This document shows, piece after piece, positions 6,741-14,146 of a DNA stretch of 15,265 bases. The notes below the pieces were generated by a model. It searched no databases. It was given only the letters and a program-made list of their open reading frames with translations, and was not told where the DNA came from. The stretch lies in the NCBI GenBank assembly GCA_023433205.1, contig JAEZDS010000233.1:1-15265 (forward strand), written 5' to 3'. Every line of letters begins with the position of its first letter. The stretch's first letter is position 1. The translations under genes and the position numbers were made by a program. The DNA is from Bacteroidota bacterium (GTDB lineage: Bacteria; Bacteroidota; Bacteroidia; B-17B0; Aurantibacillaceae).

Positions 6741-6758
6741 ATATCCTGAAAACCGCTG

Positions 6759-6766
6759 TATCTTTG
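6759..6766 (+). promoter_or_regulatory. -7 element of the rrf2-ric promoter
   Basis: TATCTTTG matches the TAnnTTTG -7 consensus of Bacteroidota and lies 13 bp before the ATG at 6780. No canonical TTTG is seen 19-21 bp upstream; that stretch is occupied by the candidate operator. Confidence 0.6.
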
Positions 6767-6779
6767 TACTTCAGCGGTT

Positions 6780-7217
6780 ATGATATTTTCAAAAGCATGT
6801 GAATACGGGATCAGGGCAACGATCCACATCGGTCTCCAGGCAATGGATAACAGGCGAAGCAGTCTGCGGGAAATTGCGGCTGAAATAGCATCTCCGGAAG
6901 CCTACACTTCCAAAATTCTTCAGACACTTGTACGTAAAGGGATCGTTCTTTCAATAAAGGGAGCAGCCGGAGGATTTACGATTGAGAAATCGAGAATGCA
7001 CCGCCTTAAACTGGAAGACATTGTGACAGCCATAGACGGAGGTTTTAATACCAACATCTGCGTGCTGGGGCTCAAAACCTGTTCGCAGACACATCCCTGC
7101 CCGGTACACGATCAGTATAAACACATTAAAGCCGGCATCCGCTCAATGCTTGAAAACACCAGTCTGTATGAGATGTGCGCCGGTCTTAAAGAAGGAACCA
7201 CTTGTCTTAATTTTTAA
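6780..7217 (+). CDS. Rrf2-family Fe-S transcriptional regulator, NsrR/IscR-like
   Basis: The 145 residues form a typical Rrf2 protein: an N-terminal winged helix (MIFSKACEYGIRATIHIGLQ, recognition region about 28-55 with ASPEAYTSKILQTLVRKGI), a wing (KGAAGGFTI, 60-68), a dimer helix, and the cluster loop. Cys94, Cys101 and Cys107 (C-x6-C-x5-C) match the three-cysteine cluster site of NsrR and IscR with slightly different spacing. NsrR-type proteins lose repression when NO attacks the cluster. Its neighbours, RIC and the NorBC operon, fit an NO sensor, and a shared inverted repeat sits at both promoters. It is followed after 21 bp by ric, probably as one transcript. IscR-like or other redox sensing cannot be excluded from sequence alone. 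Confidence 0.9.
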   Translation: MIFSKACEYGIRATIHIGLQAMDNRRSSLREIAAEIASPEAYTSKILQTLVRKGIVLSIKGAAGGFTIEKSRMHRLKLEDIVTAIDGGFNTNICVLGLKTCSQTHPCPVHDQYKHIKAGIRSMLENTSLYEMCAGLKEGTTCLNF

Positions 7218-7238
7218 CTAATATAAAAAAACAGAAAA

Positions 7239-7970
7239 ATGACTATCACAGAAAACAATGTAATCGGAGAGCTGGTAGCACTTGATTATCGTACCGCAGA
7301 AGTATTTTCAAACTACAAGATCGATTTTTGCTGCAAGGGAAATCAAACCATACAAGAAGTATGCGACAAAAAGAAGATCGATCAGGGAAAGTTGCTGAAT
7401 GATCTGAATGCCATTAAAGATTCAGTTAGTACGCCGGCTGACAGTTATAATGCCTGGCCGCTCGATCTGCTGGCTGACTATATTGAAAAAAAACACCACC
7501 GCTACGTAACTGAAAAAACGGAGGTCATAAAAAAGTACCTTACCAAAGTGAGTTCGGTGCATGGTGCTGCGCATCCCGAACTTTACGAGATACACGATGA
7601 ATTTATGGAATGCGCCGGCGCACTGGCCGCCCACATGAAAAAAGAAGAGCTCGTGCTGTTCCCCTTCATCCGTAAAATGGTGACCACAACCGATAAGCTC
7701 AGCGCTCCGCATTTTGGCACTGTTGAAAATCCAATAGCCATGATGAAACACGAACACACCGTTGAAGGAGAGCGTTTTGAGAAGATAGCAACCCTGAGCA
7801 ACAACTATACGCCACCTGCCGAAGCCTGCAACACATATCGGGTAACTTATGCGCTACTGAAGGAATTTGAACAGGACCTGCATTTACATATTCACCTTGA
7901 GAACAATATCCTCTTTCCTAAAGCTATTGCACTTGAAGCGGAGCTGAATCCTACCTCCTGCGCAATCTGA
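7239..7970 (+). CDS. ric: Iron-sulfur cluster repair di-iron protein RIC (ScdA/YtfE)
   Basis: RIC proteins restore Fe-S clusters damaged by nitric oxide or oxidants, in the cytoplasm, through a non-heme di-iron site. The 243 residues show the N-terminal ScdA_N region with the Cys pair (DFCCKG, Cys31-Cys32), then a hemerythrin-like four-helix bundle. Candidate ligands correspond to those of E. coli YtfE: His86 or His87 (KKHHRYV), His132 and Glu136 (AAHMKKEE), His171 (MMKHEH), His217 and Glu221 (LHLHIHLENN). Length is usual for the family. It lies between the Rrf2 regulator and nrdJ with short gaps (21 and 42 bp) and an A-rich leader typical of Bacteroidota translation starts. The family call is strong; regulation by the upstream Rrf2 protein is inferred. 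Confidence 0.95.
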   Translation: MTITENNVIGELVALDYRTAEVFSNYKIDFCCKGNQTIQEVCDKKKIDQGKLLNDLNAIKDSVSTPADSYNAWPLDLLADYIEKKHHRYVTEKTEVIKKYLTKVSSVHGAAHPELYEIHDEFMECAGALAAHMKKEELVLFPFIRKMVTTTDKLSAPHFGTVENPIAMMKHEHTVEGERFEKIATLSNNYTPPAEACNTYRVTYALLKEFEQDLHLHIHLENNILFPKAIALEAELNPTSCAI

Positions 7971-8012
7971 GTATTTTGTTAATCATTTATTTCACCACAA
8001 AAAATAAAATAT

Positions 8013-10019
8013 ATGCTGAGTTTTAAATTAGATGATGATTTTGTAGCGCAATACAAGGGTGTTGATCCTGGGTTCGGTTATAACGGCCTGGGTCTGCTCA
8101 CTTACTACCGCACCTATTCCCGATTGAAAGACGATGGAACTAATGAACAATGGTTTGAAACCGTGCGTCGCGTCGTAGAAGGCGCGTATTCATTGCAGAA
8201 GGATCACATTCTAAGTAATGAACTTGGCTGGAACAACAGAAAAGGTCAGCGGTCGGCGCAGGAGATGTACGACCGTATTTTTAAAATGAAATTCCTCCCC
8301 CCGGGTCGTATGTTATGGGCTCTGGGCACTCCAACCATCCACAGTAAAAAAGTTGGACAAGCGCTTTTTAACTGCGCCTTTGTCTCAACCAACAAAATGT
8401 CGGTCAACATCGAGGAAGCGGTAAAACCATTCATCTTTATGATGGACATGAGCATGGTGGGTGTTGGCGTTGGTTTTGACGTGGAAGGTGCCGGAAGTGT
8501 GGAGGTAAACAAACAGGACAGCGAAGAGGAGCTATACCAGATTCCCGATTCCCGGGAAGGCTGGGTAAGCAGCGTTGAGCGTTTATTGTTCAGCTTCTTT
8601 GCCCGTCATTTCGGATTCAATAAACCTTGCGGCGTAAAATTCGATTACAGTAAGATCAGGCCCGCCGGCGCCACCATACAGGGTTTTGGCGGTGTTTCAT
8701 CAGGCCCGGAGCCACTCATAAAACTTCACGAACAGATAAGGCTTGTTTTAAACAAACTCAACGGCAAACACATCAGTATAACCGCCATTGCCGACATAAT
8801 GAATATGATTGGGCAATGTGTTGTAGCCGGAAACGTTAGGCGTACTGCGCAGATCGCACTGGGTGCCGTGAATAATGACGAGTACAGAAAACTCAAAGAT
8901 TATGCATGGAACAGCAATGAACAAAAGTACGAGGGAAAAATGGCGCACCGGGCTGCCTGGGGCTGGGCTTCAAACAACAGCGTTAAAGTAAATTCCGAAA
9001 CCGATTTCGCGGAAGTTGCCGCGCAAACTGCCATTAACGGAGAGCCCGGCTATGTGTTTATGGACAACATCAGAGCATTTTCAAGAATGAGTGACCCCGC
9101 TGACCATAAAGACAGCAAGGCAATGGGAACAAATCCCTGCGGTGAACAAACCCTTGAGTCATACGAACTATGTTGTCTTATAGAAACTTTCCCTTCACGG
9201 GCAGAGTCAAAAGAAGACTACCTCAGAACATTAAAATTCGCCTATTTACTAGGCAAAACTGCCACCCTGGTAAATACCACCTGGGCCGAGACCAACCGGG
9301 TGCAGAAACGCAACCGCAGGATAGGCACATCAGTATCGGGCGTCACCAACTTTATCAGCAGACGACCACTGGAAACGCTTAGGAACTGGCTCGACGCCGG
9401 CTACCACGAGATCCAGCGCTGGGATGAGATCTACTCTTCGTGGCTGTGCGTACCGAGAAGTATCAAAACAACCAGTGTAAAACCAAGCGGCACCGTTAGT
9501 CTGCTCGCGGGCGTTAATCCCGGCTGTCATTTTCCTGAATTCAATTATTACATCAGGCGCGTGCGTCTGGCCAAAACCTCAGAACTGGTGCCTGCCATAA
9601 AAGAGGCCGGATTAAAAATCGAGGACGATGTAGTTGACCCTTCATCCCTCGTTGTTGAATTTCCGGTTCACACAGAAGGCAAAAGTCTGAAAGACGTGAG
9701 CATCTGGGAACAGGTGGCCCTGGCTGTTTTTCTGCAGAAATACTGGTCAGACAACCAGGTGTCGTGTACTGTAACGGTGCGCCCTGAAGAGAAAAGCCAG
9801 ATAGGTACCGTGCTTGAATACTTTAAGTACGATCTCAAGTCCATTAGTTTTCTTCCTAAACTTGAGAACGGAGCTTACGCCCAAATGCCCTATGAAGCAA
9901 TCAGCAGAGAACATTATGAAACACTTGCTGAGCAGATAAGGCCTGTTTCATTTGTGGCACTGGCCCAGGATTCAGCGGGTGAGCAATTTTGTAGTAATGA
10001 TGTTTGCGTGGTGCCGTAA
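8013..10019 (+). CDS. nrdJ: Adenosylcobalamin-dependent (class II) ribonucleotide reductase
   Basis: This enzyme makes deoxyribonucleotides using a thiyl radical generated from coenzyme B12, without oxygen or a metal-tyrosyl radical. The 668-residue protein resembles the monomeric Lactobacillus-type RTPR. Active-site cysteines are visible: Cys121 (NCAFVS), Cys376 in TNPCGEQTLESYELC with Glu378, and Cys387, spaced like C119, C408, E410 and C419 of the Lactobacillus enzyme. The C-terminal redox pair is Cys660-x4-Cys665 (CSNDVC), three residues from the end. Other landmarks are PPGRMLWALGTP (96-107) and SVKPSGTVSLLAGVNPGCH (488-506). It lies 42 bp downstream of ric with no good promoter in the gap and ends before a strong terminator, so it probably belongs to the rrf2-ric transcript. 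B12-dependent reductase lacks the tyrosyl radical that NO quenches, which fits this setting. Confidence 0.95.
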   Translation: MLSFKLDDDFVAQYKGVDPGFGYNGLGLLTYYRTYSRLKDDGTNEQWFETVRRVVEGAYSLQKDHILSNELGWNNRKGQRSAQEMYDRIFKMKFLPPGRMLWALGTPTIHSKKVGQALFNCAFVSTNKMSVNIEEAVKPFIFMMDMSMVGVGVGFDVEGAGSVEVNKQDSEEELYQIPDSREGWVSSVERLLFSFFARHFGFNKPCGVKFDYSKIRPAGATIQGFGGVSSGPEPLIKLHEQIRLVLNKLNGKHISITAIADIMNMIGQCVVAGNVRRTAQIALGAVNNDEYRKLKDYAWNSNEQKYEGKMAHRAAWGWASNNSVKVNSETDFAEVAAQTAINGEPGYVFMDNIRAFSRMSDPADHKDSKAMGTNPCGEQTLESYELCCLIETFPSRAESKEDYLRTLKFAYLLGKTATLVNTTWAETNRVQKRNRRIGTSVSGVTNFISRRPLETLRNWLDAGYHEIQRWDEIYSSWLCVPRSIKTTSVKPSGTVSLLAGVNPGCHFPEFNYYIRRVRLAKTSELVPAIKEAGLKIEDDVVDPSSLVVEFPVHTEGKSLKDVSIWEQVALAVFLQKYWSDNQVSCTVTVRPEEKSQIGTVLEYFKYDLKSISFLPKLENGAYAQMPYEAISREHYETLAEQIRPVSFVALAQDSAGEQFCSNDVCVVP

Positions 10020-10045
10020 ATAGCCTACGTTAAATCACACCTGTG

Positions 10046-10082
10046 ATGCGGATCAGACAATGCACTGATCCGCATTTTTTTT
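10046..10082 (+). terminator. Strong intrinsic terminator after nrdJ
   Basis: ATGCGGATCAG (10046-10056) pairs perfectly with CTGATCCGCAT (10065-10075) across an 8-base loop, followed by a run of seven T (10076-10082). It closes the rrf2-ric-nrdJ unit and sits 50 bp before the convergent gene end at 10132. Confidence 0.9.
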
Positions 10083-10131
10083 CAGGATCAGCCGGCGCAG
10101 TTCGCAATTTACCCGCCAGCTGCAGTTGCGA

Positions 10132-11373
10132 TTACTTTTTGTCCTCCGCCGGAGAAGTAATGGCTGTTCCTCCCCACTGAGAAATAAACAACAGCCCCAT
10201 GCTCAGGAGGATCAGTGCTGAAGCGCCGAAAAGCGATTCGTTTGTAAAAGGGATGATGGTATATGAAAAAGAAGCGATGCCCTGAACGCCCAGGATCAGT
10301 TCATTCAGGTACACTCCCAGCACAAACAACACAACCGCAACTGTTGCAGTACGATTTATACGGAGGAAGTGAAAGAGGTACAGGTAGGTGATCAGAAAAA
10401 CCGAAATGATCGCCAGAAGGATGAGGTGCAGATAGGCGATGATCACTGACCGGAAACCAAAAGCCATTTTGCTCACTACCGGCACAACGGAGCCCAGCTG
10501 CAACAAAAATTTAACGCTTAACGCGAGTCCTACAATAAGCAAAAGCGTGTAGCCAAGTTTTATGCCTTTGCGGATGAAGGAACCGGCTTTTTTGATGTCT
10601 CTCAGAAACATTACCCATGCCCATACCTGAGCTATAGCAGAAATCACCACCAGCACATACACCCAGGCAGAGATCTTCATCCACAATACCGAAAGAAAGT
10701 AAGCAGGGATACAGGAGAAAAAAAACAGCCAGAATATCCGGTTGTCTGCTTTGAATCCCGGCAAAATCTGCTGAAAACGGTTAATAAGCAATCCCATGCA
10801 TGCGAAAAAGAAAAATCCATTGTATTGAAAGTGCAGATAATAATAGAGTGAAGCCAGATGGATCTTGCTGTCAAAATTATGTGTTGCCATCATATATCCG
10901 AGAGAAAAGGTACCCAGTGAAGAGATGATATTGAACCATAAGGCCGCCGTAAACCAACTCCTGTAAGGTTTGTCTCCTGTTTTCCTGAGGTCGGAAAACA
11001 TATAAACTGAAAAGATGTACGAAACAGCCACAGAAACGCAAAGCAGAATTATTGACACCAATTTATACCCCTGCGCCGCGAATGAAAACAACATTCCGTA
11101 GGCGCTCAGCAGGTTGGCAATAACCAGCCACATATACTTGTTCACCTTCAGCAAAGGATTATTTCTTGCCAGCGCATGCACCATCAGCACATAAAGCAGA
11201 TGTGTAACCCAACCAATAAAAGCGAAATGTGAATGTGCGTGCTGCAGATGTTTCTGATCGAACCAGGGAAAAGCAAAACCAATCTTATAACGCATCAGCG
11301 TCCCCAGCAAAGCAACAATAAAAAGGTTGAGAATAGCAATACGCAGCCAGAGGCCAGTTCTGAACTTGTTCAT
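10132..11373 (-). CDS. His-rich polytopic membrane protein, possibly heme-copper-superfamily- or NnrS-related
   Basis: About 413 residues with roughly 12 hydrophobic segments, so an inner-membrane protein. I chose the ATG at 11373 (MNKFRTGLWLRI); a TTG at 11388 would add five residues. Helix 2 begins QKHLQHAHSHFAFIGWVTHLL, a cluster of five histidines near the membrane face that recalls HxH heme ligands. Further histidines sit in membrane context: HLASLYYYLHFQYNGFFFF and IIAYLHLILL. The spread of histidines resembles that of heme-copper oxidase subunit I or NnrS proteins, but the GHH and THGTH landmarks of NorB are absent. I infer heme or metal binding and a role in NO metabolism from position; no reaction can be assigned. 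It has its own near-consensus promoter and faces nrdJ convergently. Confidence 0.85.
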   Translation of the reverse strand: MNKFRTGLWLRIAILNLFIVALLGTLMRYKIGFAFPWFDQKHLQHAHSHFAFIGWVTHLLYVLMVHALARNNPLLKVNKYMWLVIANLLSAYGMLFSFAAQGYKLVSIILLCVSVAVSYIFSVYMFSDLRKTGDKPYRSWFTAALWFNIISSLGTFSLGYMMATHNFDSKIHLASLYYYLHFQYNGFFFFACMGLLINRFQQILPGFKADNRIFWLFFFSCIPAYFLSVLWMKISAWVYVLVVISAIAQVWAWVMFLRDIKKAGSFIRKGIKLGYTLLLIVGLALSVKFLLQLGSVVPVVSKMAFGFRSVIIAYLHLILLAIISVFLITYLYLFHFLRINRTATVAVVLFVLGVYLNELILGVQGIASFSYTIIPFTNESLFGASALILLSMGLLFISQWGGTAITSPAEDKK

Positions 11374-11403
11374 AGATACAACGGACAATCGTTTATTAGT
11401 ACG

Positions 11404-11435
11404 GAAAGATAATGCTCAAAAACACAAGTCACAAA
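11404..11435 (-). promoter_or_regulatory. Bacteroidota-type promoter of the His-rich membrane protein gene
   Basis: On the minus strand, TTTG (complement of 11432-11435) is followed after 20 bp by TATCTTTC (complement of 11404-11411), one mismatch from TAnnTTTG. The expected transcript start near 11397 leaves a leader of about 24 bases to the ATG at 11373. This suggests transcription independent of the upstream kinase gene. Confidence 0.5.
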
Positions 11436-11468
11436 TAAAGCGTTGCTTCAAAGCATTTCTTTCATAAT

Positions 11469-12725
11469 TTATGGTATTGTGTGGTTAAACTGGTGGTTAC
11501 CGCTTTCCAGAAACACCTGCTGTTCCCGGGGAATTCTAACCTCAAAAACTGTTCCTTTATTCAGCACGCTCTTAAAATCAATACTGCCTTTCATACTCTC
11601 GAGATATTTGGCAACAATATTCAGTCCCAGTCCTGTTCCCTGGATATTGGTGACATTTCTGGCACGAAAGAACCGCTCAAAAAGGTGTACCTGCTCTTCC
11701 TCAGGAATACCAATACCCTGATCGGCCACCGAAATGTAAACCTCATCCGGAGAAATTTCAGTCCTCAACACTATTACAGAATCTTCACCGGAAAATTTAA
11801 TGGCATTAGAAACAAGGTTCAGAAAAATATTCCTTGTCATCAGTTTGTCAAGGTGCGCTATTGTTTCTCCCTGGTGGGAATAATCAACCTGCTGACCATT
11901 CTTCAGGATCCCCTGAATGTCATTCAGAACTTCCTGCGCAAGCAGCTGCAGATCAACGTCCTCTTTCCTCAGATTTACCTTGCCTTCTTCAAGTTTCTCA
12001 GCCGAGAGAAAATCATTTAAAATAAGCGTCATGTTTGTTACCGCTGATTTGATCCGTTGAACATGTTTATTTATTTTTTCTGCATTTTGCCCTTCGTTGT
12101 ATTTATTGATCAGAGAGGTAGATGACAGGACGGTACTGAGCGGCGTGCGGAACTCATGTGAGGCCATTGTAACAAACCGCGATTTCATATCGTTCAGCTC
12201 TTTCTGCGACTCCAGTGCCAGACTAAGCTGCTGTCTGGAATTTTCAATTTCTATCAGCGCCTCCTGAAGCACCTTGGTCCGTTCTTCCACCTTGCGTTCA
12301 AGCTCCTGGTTTAGCCTGATGATGTTCTCTTCCTGCCTTTTTCTCTCTGTAATGTCGATAATAAACGCTATTACCATTGTTTCACCATCCTGCTGGAAAA
12401 ATGACAGGCTGATCTCAACCGGAAACTCAGAATCGTCCCTGCGCCTGCCGTACAAGGTAATACCTTTACCCATAGCGCGGGCGTGCGGCTGTTCAAGAAA
12501 CAGAGCCCGGCTGTGTTTGTGACTTTCTGAAAAACGACGGGGTACCAGGTCTTCAATAACGCGGCCTCTGAGACTGCCCCTTTCGTAACCGAACAGCCGC
12601 TCGCTGCTGGGGTTGGCCCTGCTTATTACTCCTTTACCGTTTGTGATAATGATCCCCTCGGTGGCATACTCAAAGAGCGCGTTAAGACTTTGTGTCTGCA
12701 AGTGATCAGCCTCGTAAATTTTCAT
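11469..12725 (-). CDS. PAS-domain sensor histidine kinase
   Basis: The protein has 418 residues and no membrane helix, so it is a soluble sensor. Residues 12-125 are a PAS domain (ATEGIIITNGKGVISRANPSS, then LYGRRRDDSEFPVEISLS). Residues 126-180 form a coiled coil, 181-245 the HisKA dimerisation domain with phospho-acceptor His190 (MASHEFRTPL), and 290-400 the ATPase with N box NLVSNAIKFS, DQGIGIPEEE, and GTGLGLNI. The PAS segment resembles FixL: RRFSESHKHSRALF places His69 at the FixL heme-ligand position, with the following ARxxGxG preserved. The FixL distal arginine is Ile89, and non-heme PAS domains can also carry this histidine, so heme binding is uncertain. No response regulator gene is in the window. 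A ligand such as O2 or NO would suit the neighbourhood. Confidence 0.93.
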   Translation of the reverse strand: MKIYEADHLQTQSLNALFEYATEGIIITNGKGVISRANPSSERLFGYERGSLRGRVIEDLVPRRFSESHKHSRALFLEQPHARAMGKGITLYGRRRDDSEFPVEISLSFFQQDGETMVIAFIIDITERKRQEENIIRLNQELERKVEERTKVLQEALIEIENSRQQLSLALESQKELNDMKSRFVTMASHEFRTPLSTVLSSTSLINKYNEGQNAEKINKHVQRIKSAVTNMTLILNDFLSAEKLEEGKVNLRKEDVDLQLLAQEVLNDIQGILKNGQQVDYSHQGETIAHLDKLMTRNIFLNLVSNAIKFSGEDSVIVLRTEISPDEVYISVADQGIGIPEEEQVHLFERFFRARNVTNIQGTGLGLNIVAKYLESMKGSIDFKSVLNKGTVFEVRIPREQQVFLESGNHQFNHTIP

Positions 12726-12959
12726 TCGGGAAGTACATGTAGCAGATACAAAGATGCCATCTTATTGCTGTAATAAGCTGAGATTGCTCAGTTCTGGAAC
12801 TGACAGAAGTCAGTTTTTATCTCTGAGAATAATCAGTGACGACAGTGACTTGCATCAGCCGCATCTAAAAGCCGGTGGAATATCTTTGTGAACATACAGC
12901 GCCGGATACGCTTGAAACAAGGTATGCCCAACCGTAACAGCTGTTAAGCTAACGATAAC
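12726..12959. promoter_or_regulatory. Palindrome-rich divergent control region
   Basis: This 234-bp gap between the kinase (minus) and the 137-residue protein (plus) holds several inverted repeats: CTTATT-N5-AATAAG (12761-12777), CTGAG-ATTG-CTCAG (12778-12791), ACTGAC-AGAA-GTCAGT (12799-12814), the weaker TGAG-AATA-ATCA (12824-12835) and TGAC-TTGC-ATCA (12846-12857), and a perfect 12-bp palindrome TAACAGCTGTTA (12935-12946) just before the ATG. The -7 TATCTTTG (12881-12888) serves the plus-strand gene. The box at 12846-12857 is centred about 43 bp before the expected transcript start, a position typical of class II activation by FNR-like proteins. Confidence 0.55.
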
Positions 12960-13373
12960 ATGAAGATTGTAATAAGCGATACCGGAAAAGTAGAGCAGCT
13001 GCAGGAACAATTCTCTGCGGAGTTTCCCTATTTAAAACTTGAATTTTTCTCCCGTCCCCACCAGGTAGGTCATGGAACAGCCAGGGGCCTTATGAAAACA
13101 AATGCGCAGACCATTGGTGAATACCGCACTGTAAAAAATAAAGGTCATGTTAATATTAAACCCGAAATGACCGTAGCGGAACTTGAGCAGCAGTTCAGGG
13201 AACGGTATGGCTTGAATGTGCAGGTTTTCAGAAAATCGGGGAAAGTGTGGCTTGAGACAACAGTTACCGATAACTGGACCCTCGAACAGCAGAACTCTCA
13301 GGGAGAAGCATTGAGTAATCTACATTTTACCCGCCCAACAAATAACGGACAATCAGGTTCGGAGAGATTGTGA
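12960..13373 (+). CDS. Small uncharacterised conserved-type protein (137 residues)
   Basis: I do not recognise a characterised family, although proteins of this kind (opening KIVISDTGKVEQLQEQF, with PEMTVAELEQQFRERYGLNV and VFRKSGKVWLETT) seem familiar from Bacteroidota genomes. It has no signal peptide or membrane helix. The first 30 residues look like a small alpha/beta unit ending in FPYLKLEFF. The middle, about 33-65, is polar and glycine/histidine-rich. Residues 66-112 form a second alpha/beta unit closing in TDNWTLEQQN. The C-terminal 20 residues are polar and probably disordered. It is monocistronic, with a clear -7 element and FNR-like boxes upstream, so expression under oxygen limitation or nitrosative stress is plausible. 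The function is unknown. Confidence 0.85.
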   Translation: MKIVISDTGKVEQLQEQFSAEFPYLKLEFFSRPHQVGHGTARGLMKTNAQTIGEYRTVKNKGHVNIKPEMTVAELEQQFRERYGLNVQVFRKSGKVWLETTVTDNWTLEQQNSQGEALSNLHFTRPTNNGQSGSERL

Positions 13374-13653
13374 TTGCTTATTGTGATGTACCTGGGAATG
13401 CAGCTGATGGTGGTGGAATAAGAAATAGGGATGTAATATTTCATTTTAACAAGCTTTTTACCCTTTCGTGCCGGTGTCCAGCACGGCATTTGATAACATC
13501 ACCAAAGAATAAGGGACAAGCAATAGTGGCAATAGTGGTTGAATCATGAGCCATTAAAAATTTTATACATTTATTCCTGTGATCCCTTCTTAAAAAGTAT
13601 TTTTAGTGACGTGGAATTATATTTACGCTGCAAGAGGTGTACCCAAGCGCGAG
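13374..13653. other. Non-coding stretch before the REP cluster
   Basis: No convincing gene is seen here. It contains a weak hairpin CGTGC..GCACG (13467-13485) and a 9-bp direct repeat, CAATAGTGG twice in a row (13521-13538). Reading frames in it are short and lack protein-like composition. The stretch is AT-rich toward its end and leads into the palindromes starting at 13654. Confidence 0.5.
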
Positions 13654-13680
13654 GGCTGCCTGAGCCCGTCGAGGGCAGCC
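13654..13680 (+). repeat. REP-like palindrome, copy A
   Basis: GGCTGCC (13654-13660) pairs with GGCAGCC (13674-13680) around the core TGAGCCCGTCGAG. The core belongs to the CCTGAGC..GTCGAAGG family repeated across this locus. A degenerate partial copy (CCTGTCGAAGAC) follows directly at 13679-13690. Confidence 0.8.
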
Positions 13681-13713
13681 TGTCGAAGACGGCCCGAACG
13701 CCATTGCTCAGCA

Positions 13714-13756
13714 CCATACTCCGGTAACTTCGACAAGCTCAGTCACCGGAGTATGG
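13714..13756 (-). repeat. REP-like palindrome, copy B (inverted), 12-bp arms
   Basis: CCATACTCCGGT (13714-13725) and ACCGGAGTATGG (13745-13756) are perfect inverted arms. The loop holds the family core in reverse orientation (CTGAGCTTGTCGAAG on the minus strand). Together they form the longest hairpin of the locus. Confidence 0.85.
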
Positions 13757-13780
13757 CGCCCCCGGTGGTTCCCAGGTAAG

Positions 13781-13807
13781 GCCTACCTGAGCCCGTCGAA
13801 GGCAGCC
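13781..13807 (+). repeat. REP-like palindrome, copy C
   Basis: The core CCTGAGCCCGTCGAAGG occupies 13786-13802, with imperfect arms either side. It ends 20 bp before the start codon of the GIY-YIG gene. Confidence 0.75.
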
Positions 13808-13827
13808 CTTTCCGTCTTCATATAAAT

Positions 13828-14124
13828 ATGATTGGATATATGTACATACTTTTATGCTGCGATGGCAGCTATTACACAGGCAGTACAATCAACCTGGAAA
13901 AACGTATTGCAGAACACCAGGCCGGTTGTGGTGCAAACCACACAAAAAAACGTCTGCCCTTGAAGCTCGTATATTATGAAATTTATGATAGAATAGACCA
14001 TGCATTTTATAGAGAAAAGCAGGTGCAAAAATGGAGCAGAAAAAAGAAAGAAGCACTGATAAATGGCGAACCGCATCTCCTTCCTGCTCTTGCGAAAGCA
14101 TACATGAATAGAAAAGATGTCTAG
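13828..14124 (+). CDS. GIY-YIG domain nuclease
   Basis: A compact 98-residue single-domain protein of the UPF0213-like GIY-YIG group. The family signature appears as MYILLC (5-10) and YYTGST (15-20), followed by Arg26 and His30 (EKRIAEHQ) and the catalytic glutamate in FYREKQVQKWSRKKKEALI (Glu63). These residues make up the single-strand or nicking nuclease centre in the family. ATG 13828 gives MIGYMYILL; ATG 13840 is an alternative closer to the usual start. The gene is bracketed by REP-like palindromes: three upstream within 175 bp, and a five-copy tandem array starting 22 bp after its stop. That arrangement suggests the nuclease is linked to the spread or upkeep of these palindromes, as RAYT transposases are for other REPs. 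This role is inference. Confidence 0.92.
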   Translation: MIGYMYILLCCDGSYYTGSTINLEKRIAEHQAGCGANHTKKRLPLKLVYYEIYDRIDHAFYREKQVQKWSRKKKEALINGEPHLLPALAKAYMNRKDV

Positions 14125-14146
14125 CTATCCCTGCAGCAGATCCGCC

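Noticed and set aside
10033..10046. ATCACA-CC-TGTGAT palindrome after nrdJ
   Set aside because: The half-sites are arranged in the wrong order for a CRP site and it sits between a stop codon and a terminator; chance or terminator-flank structure is likelier.
11444..11455. TGCTT-CA-AAGCA hairpin as terminator of the kinase gene
   Set aside because: The stem is only 5 bp and there is no T-run after it on the minus strand.
13539..13727. 62-residue frame across the first REP palindromes
   Set aside because: Its second half is translated repeat DNA (LPEPVEG), it has no protein-like start region, and no promoter was seen.
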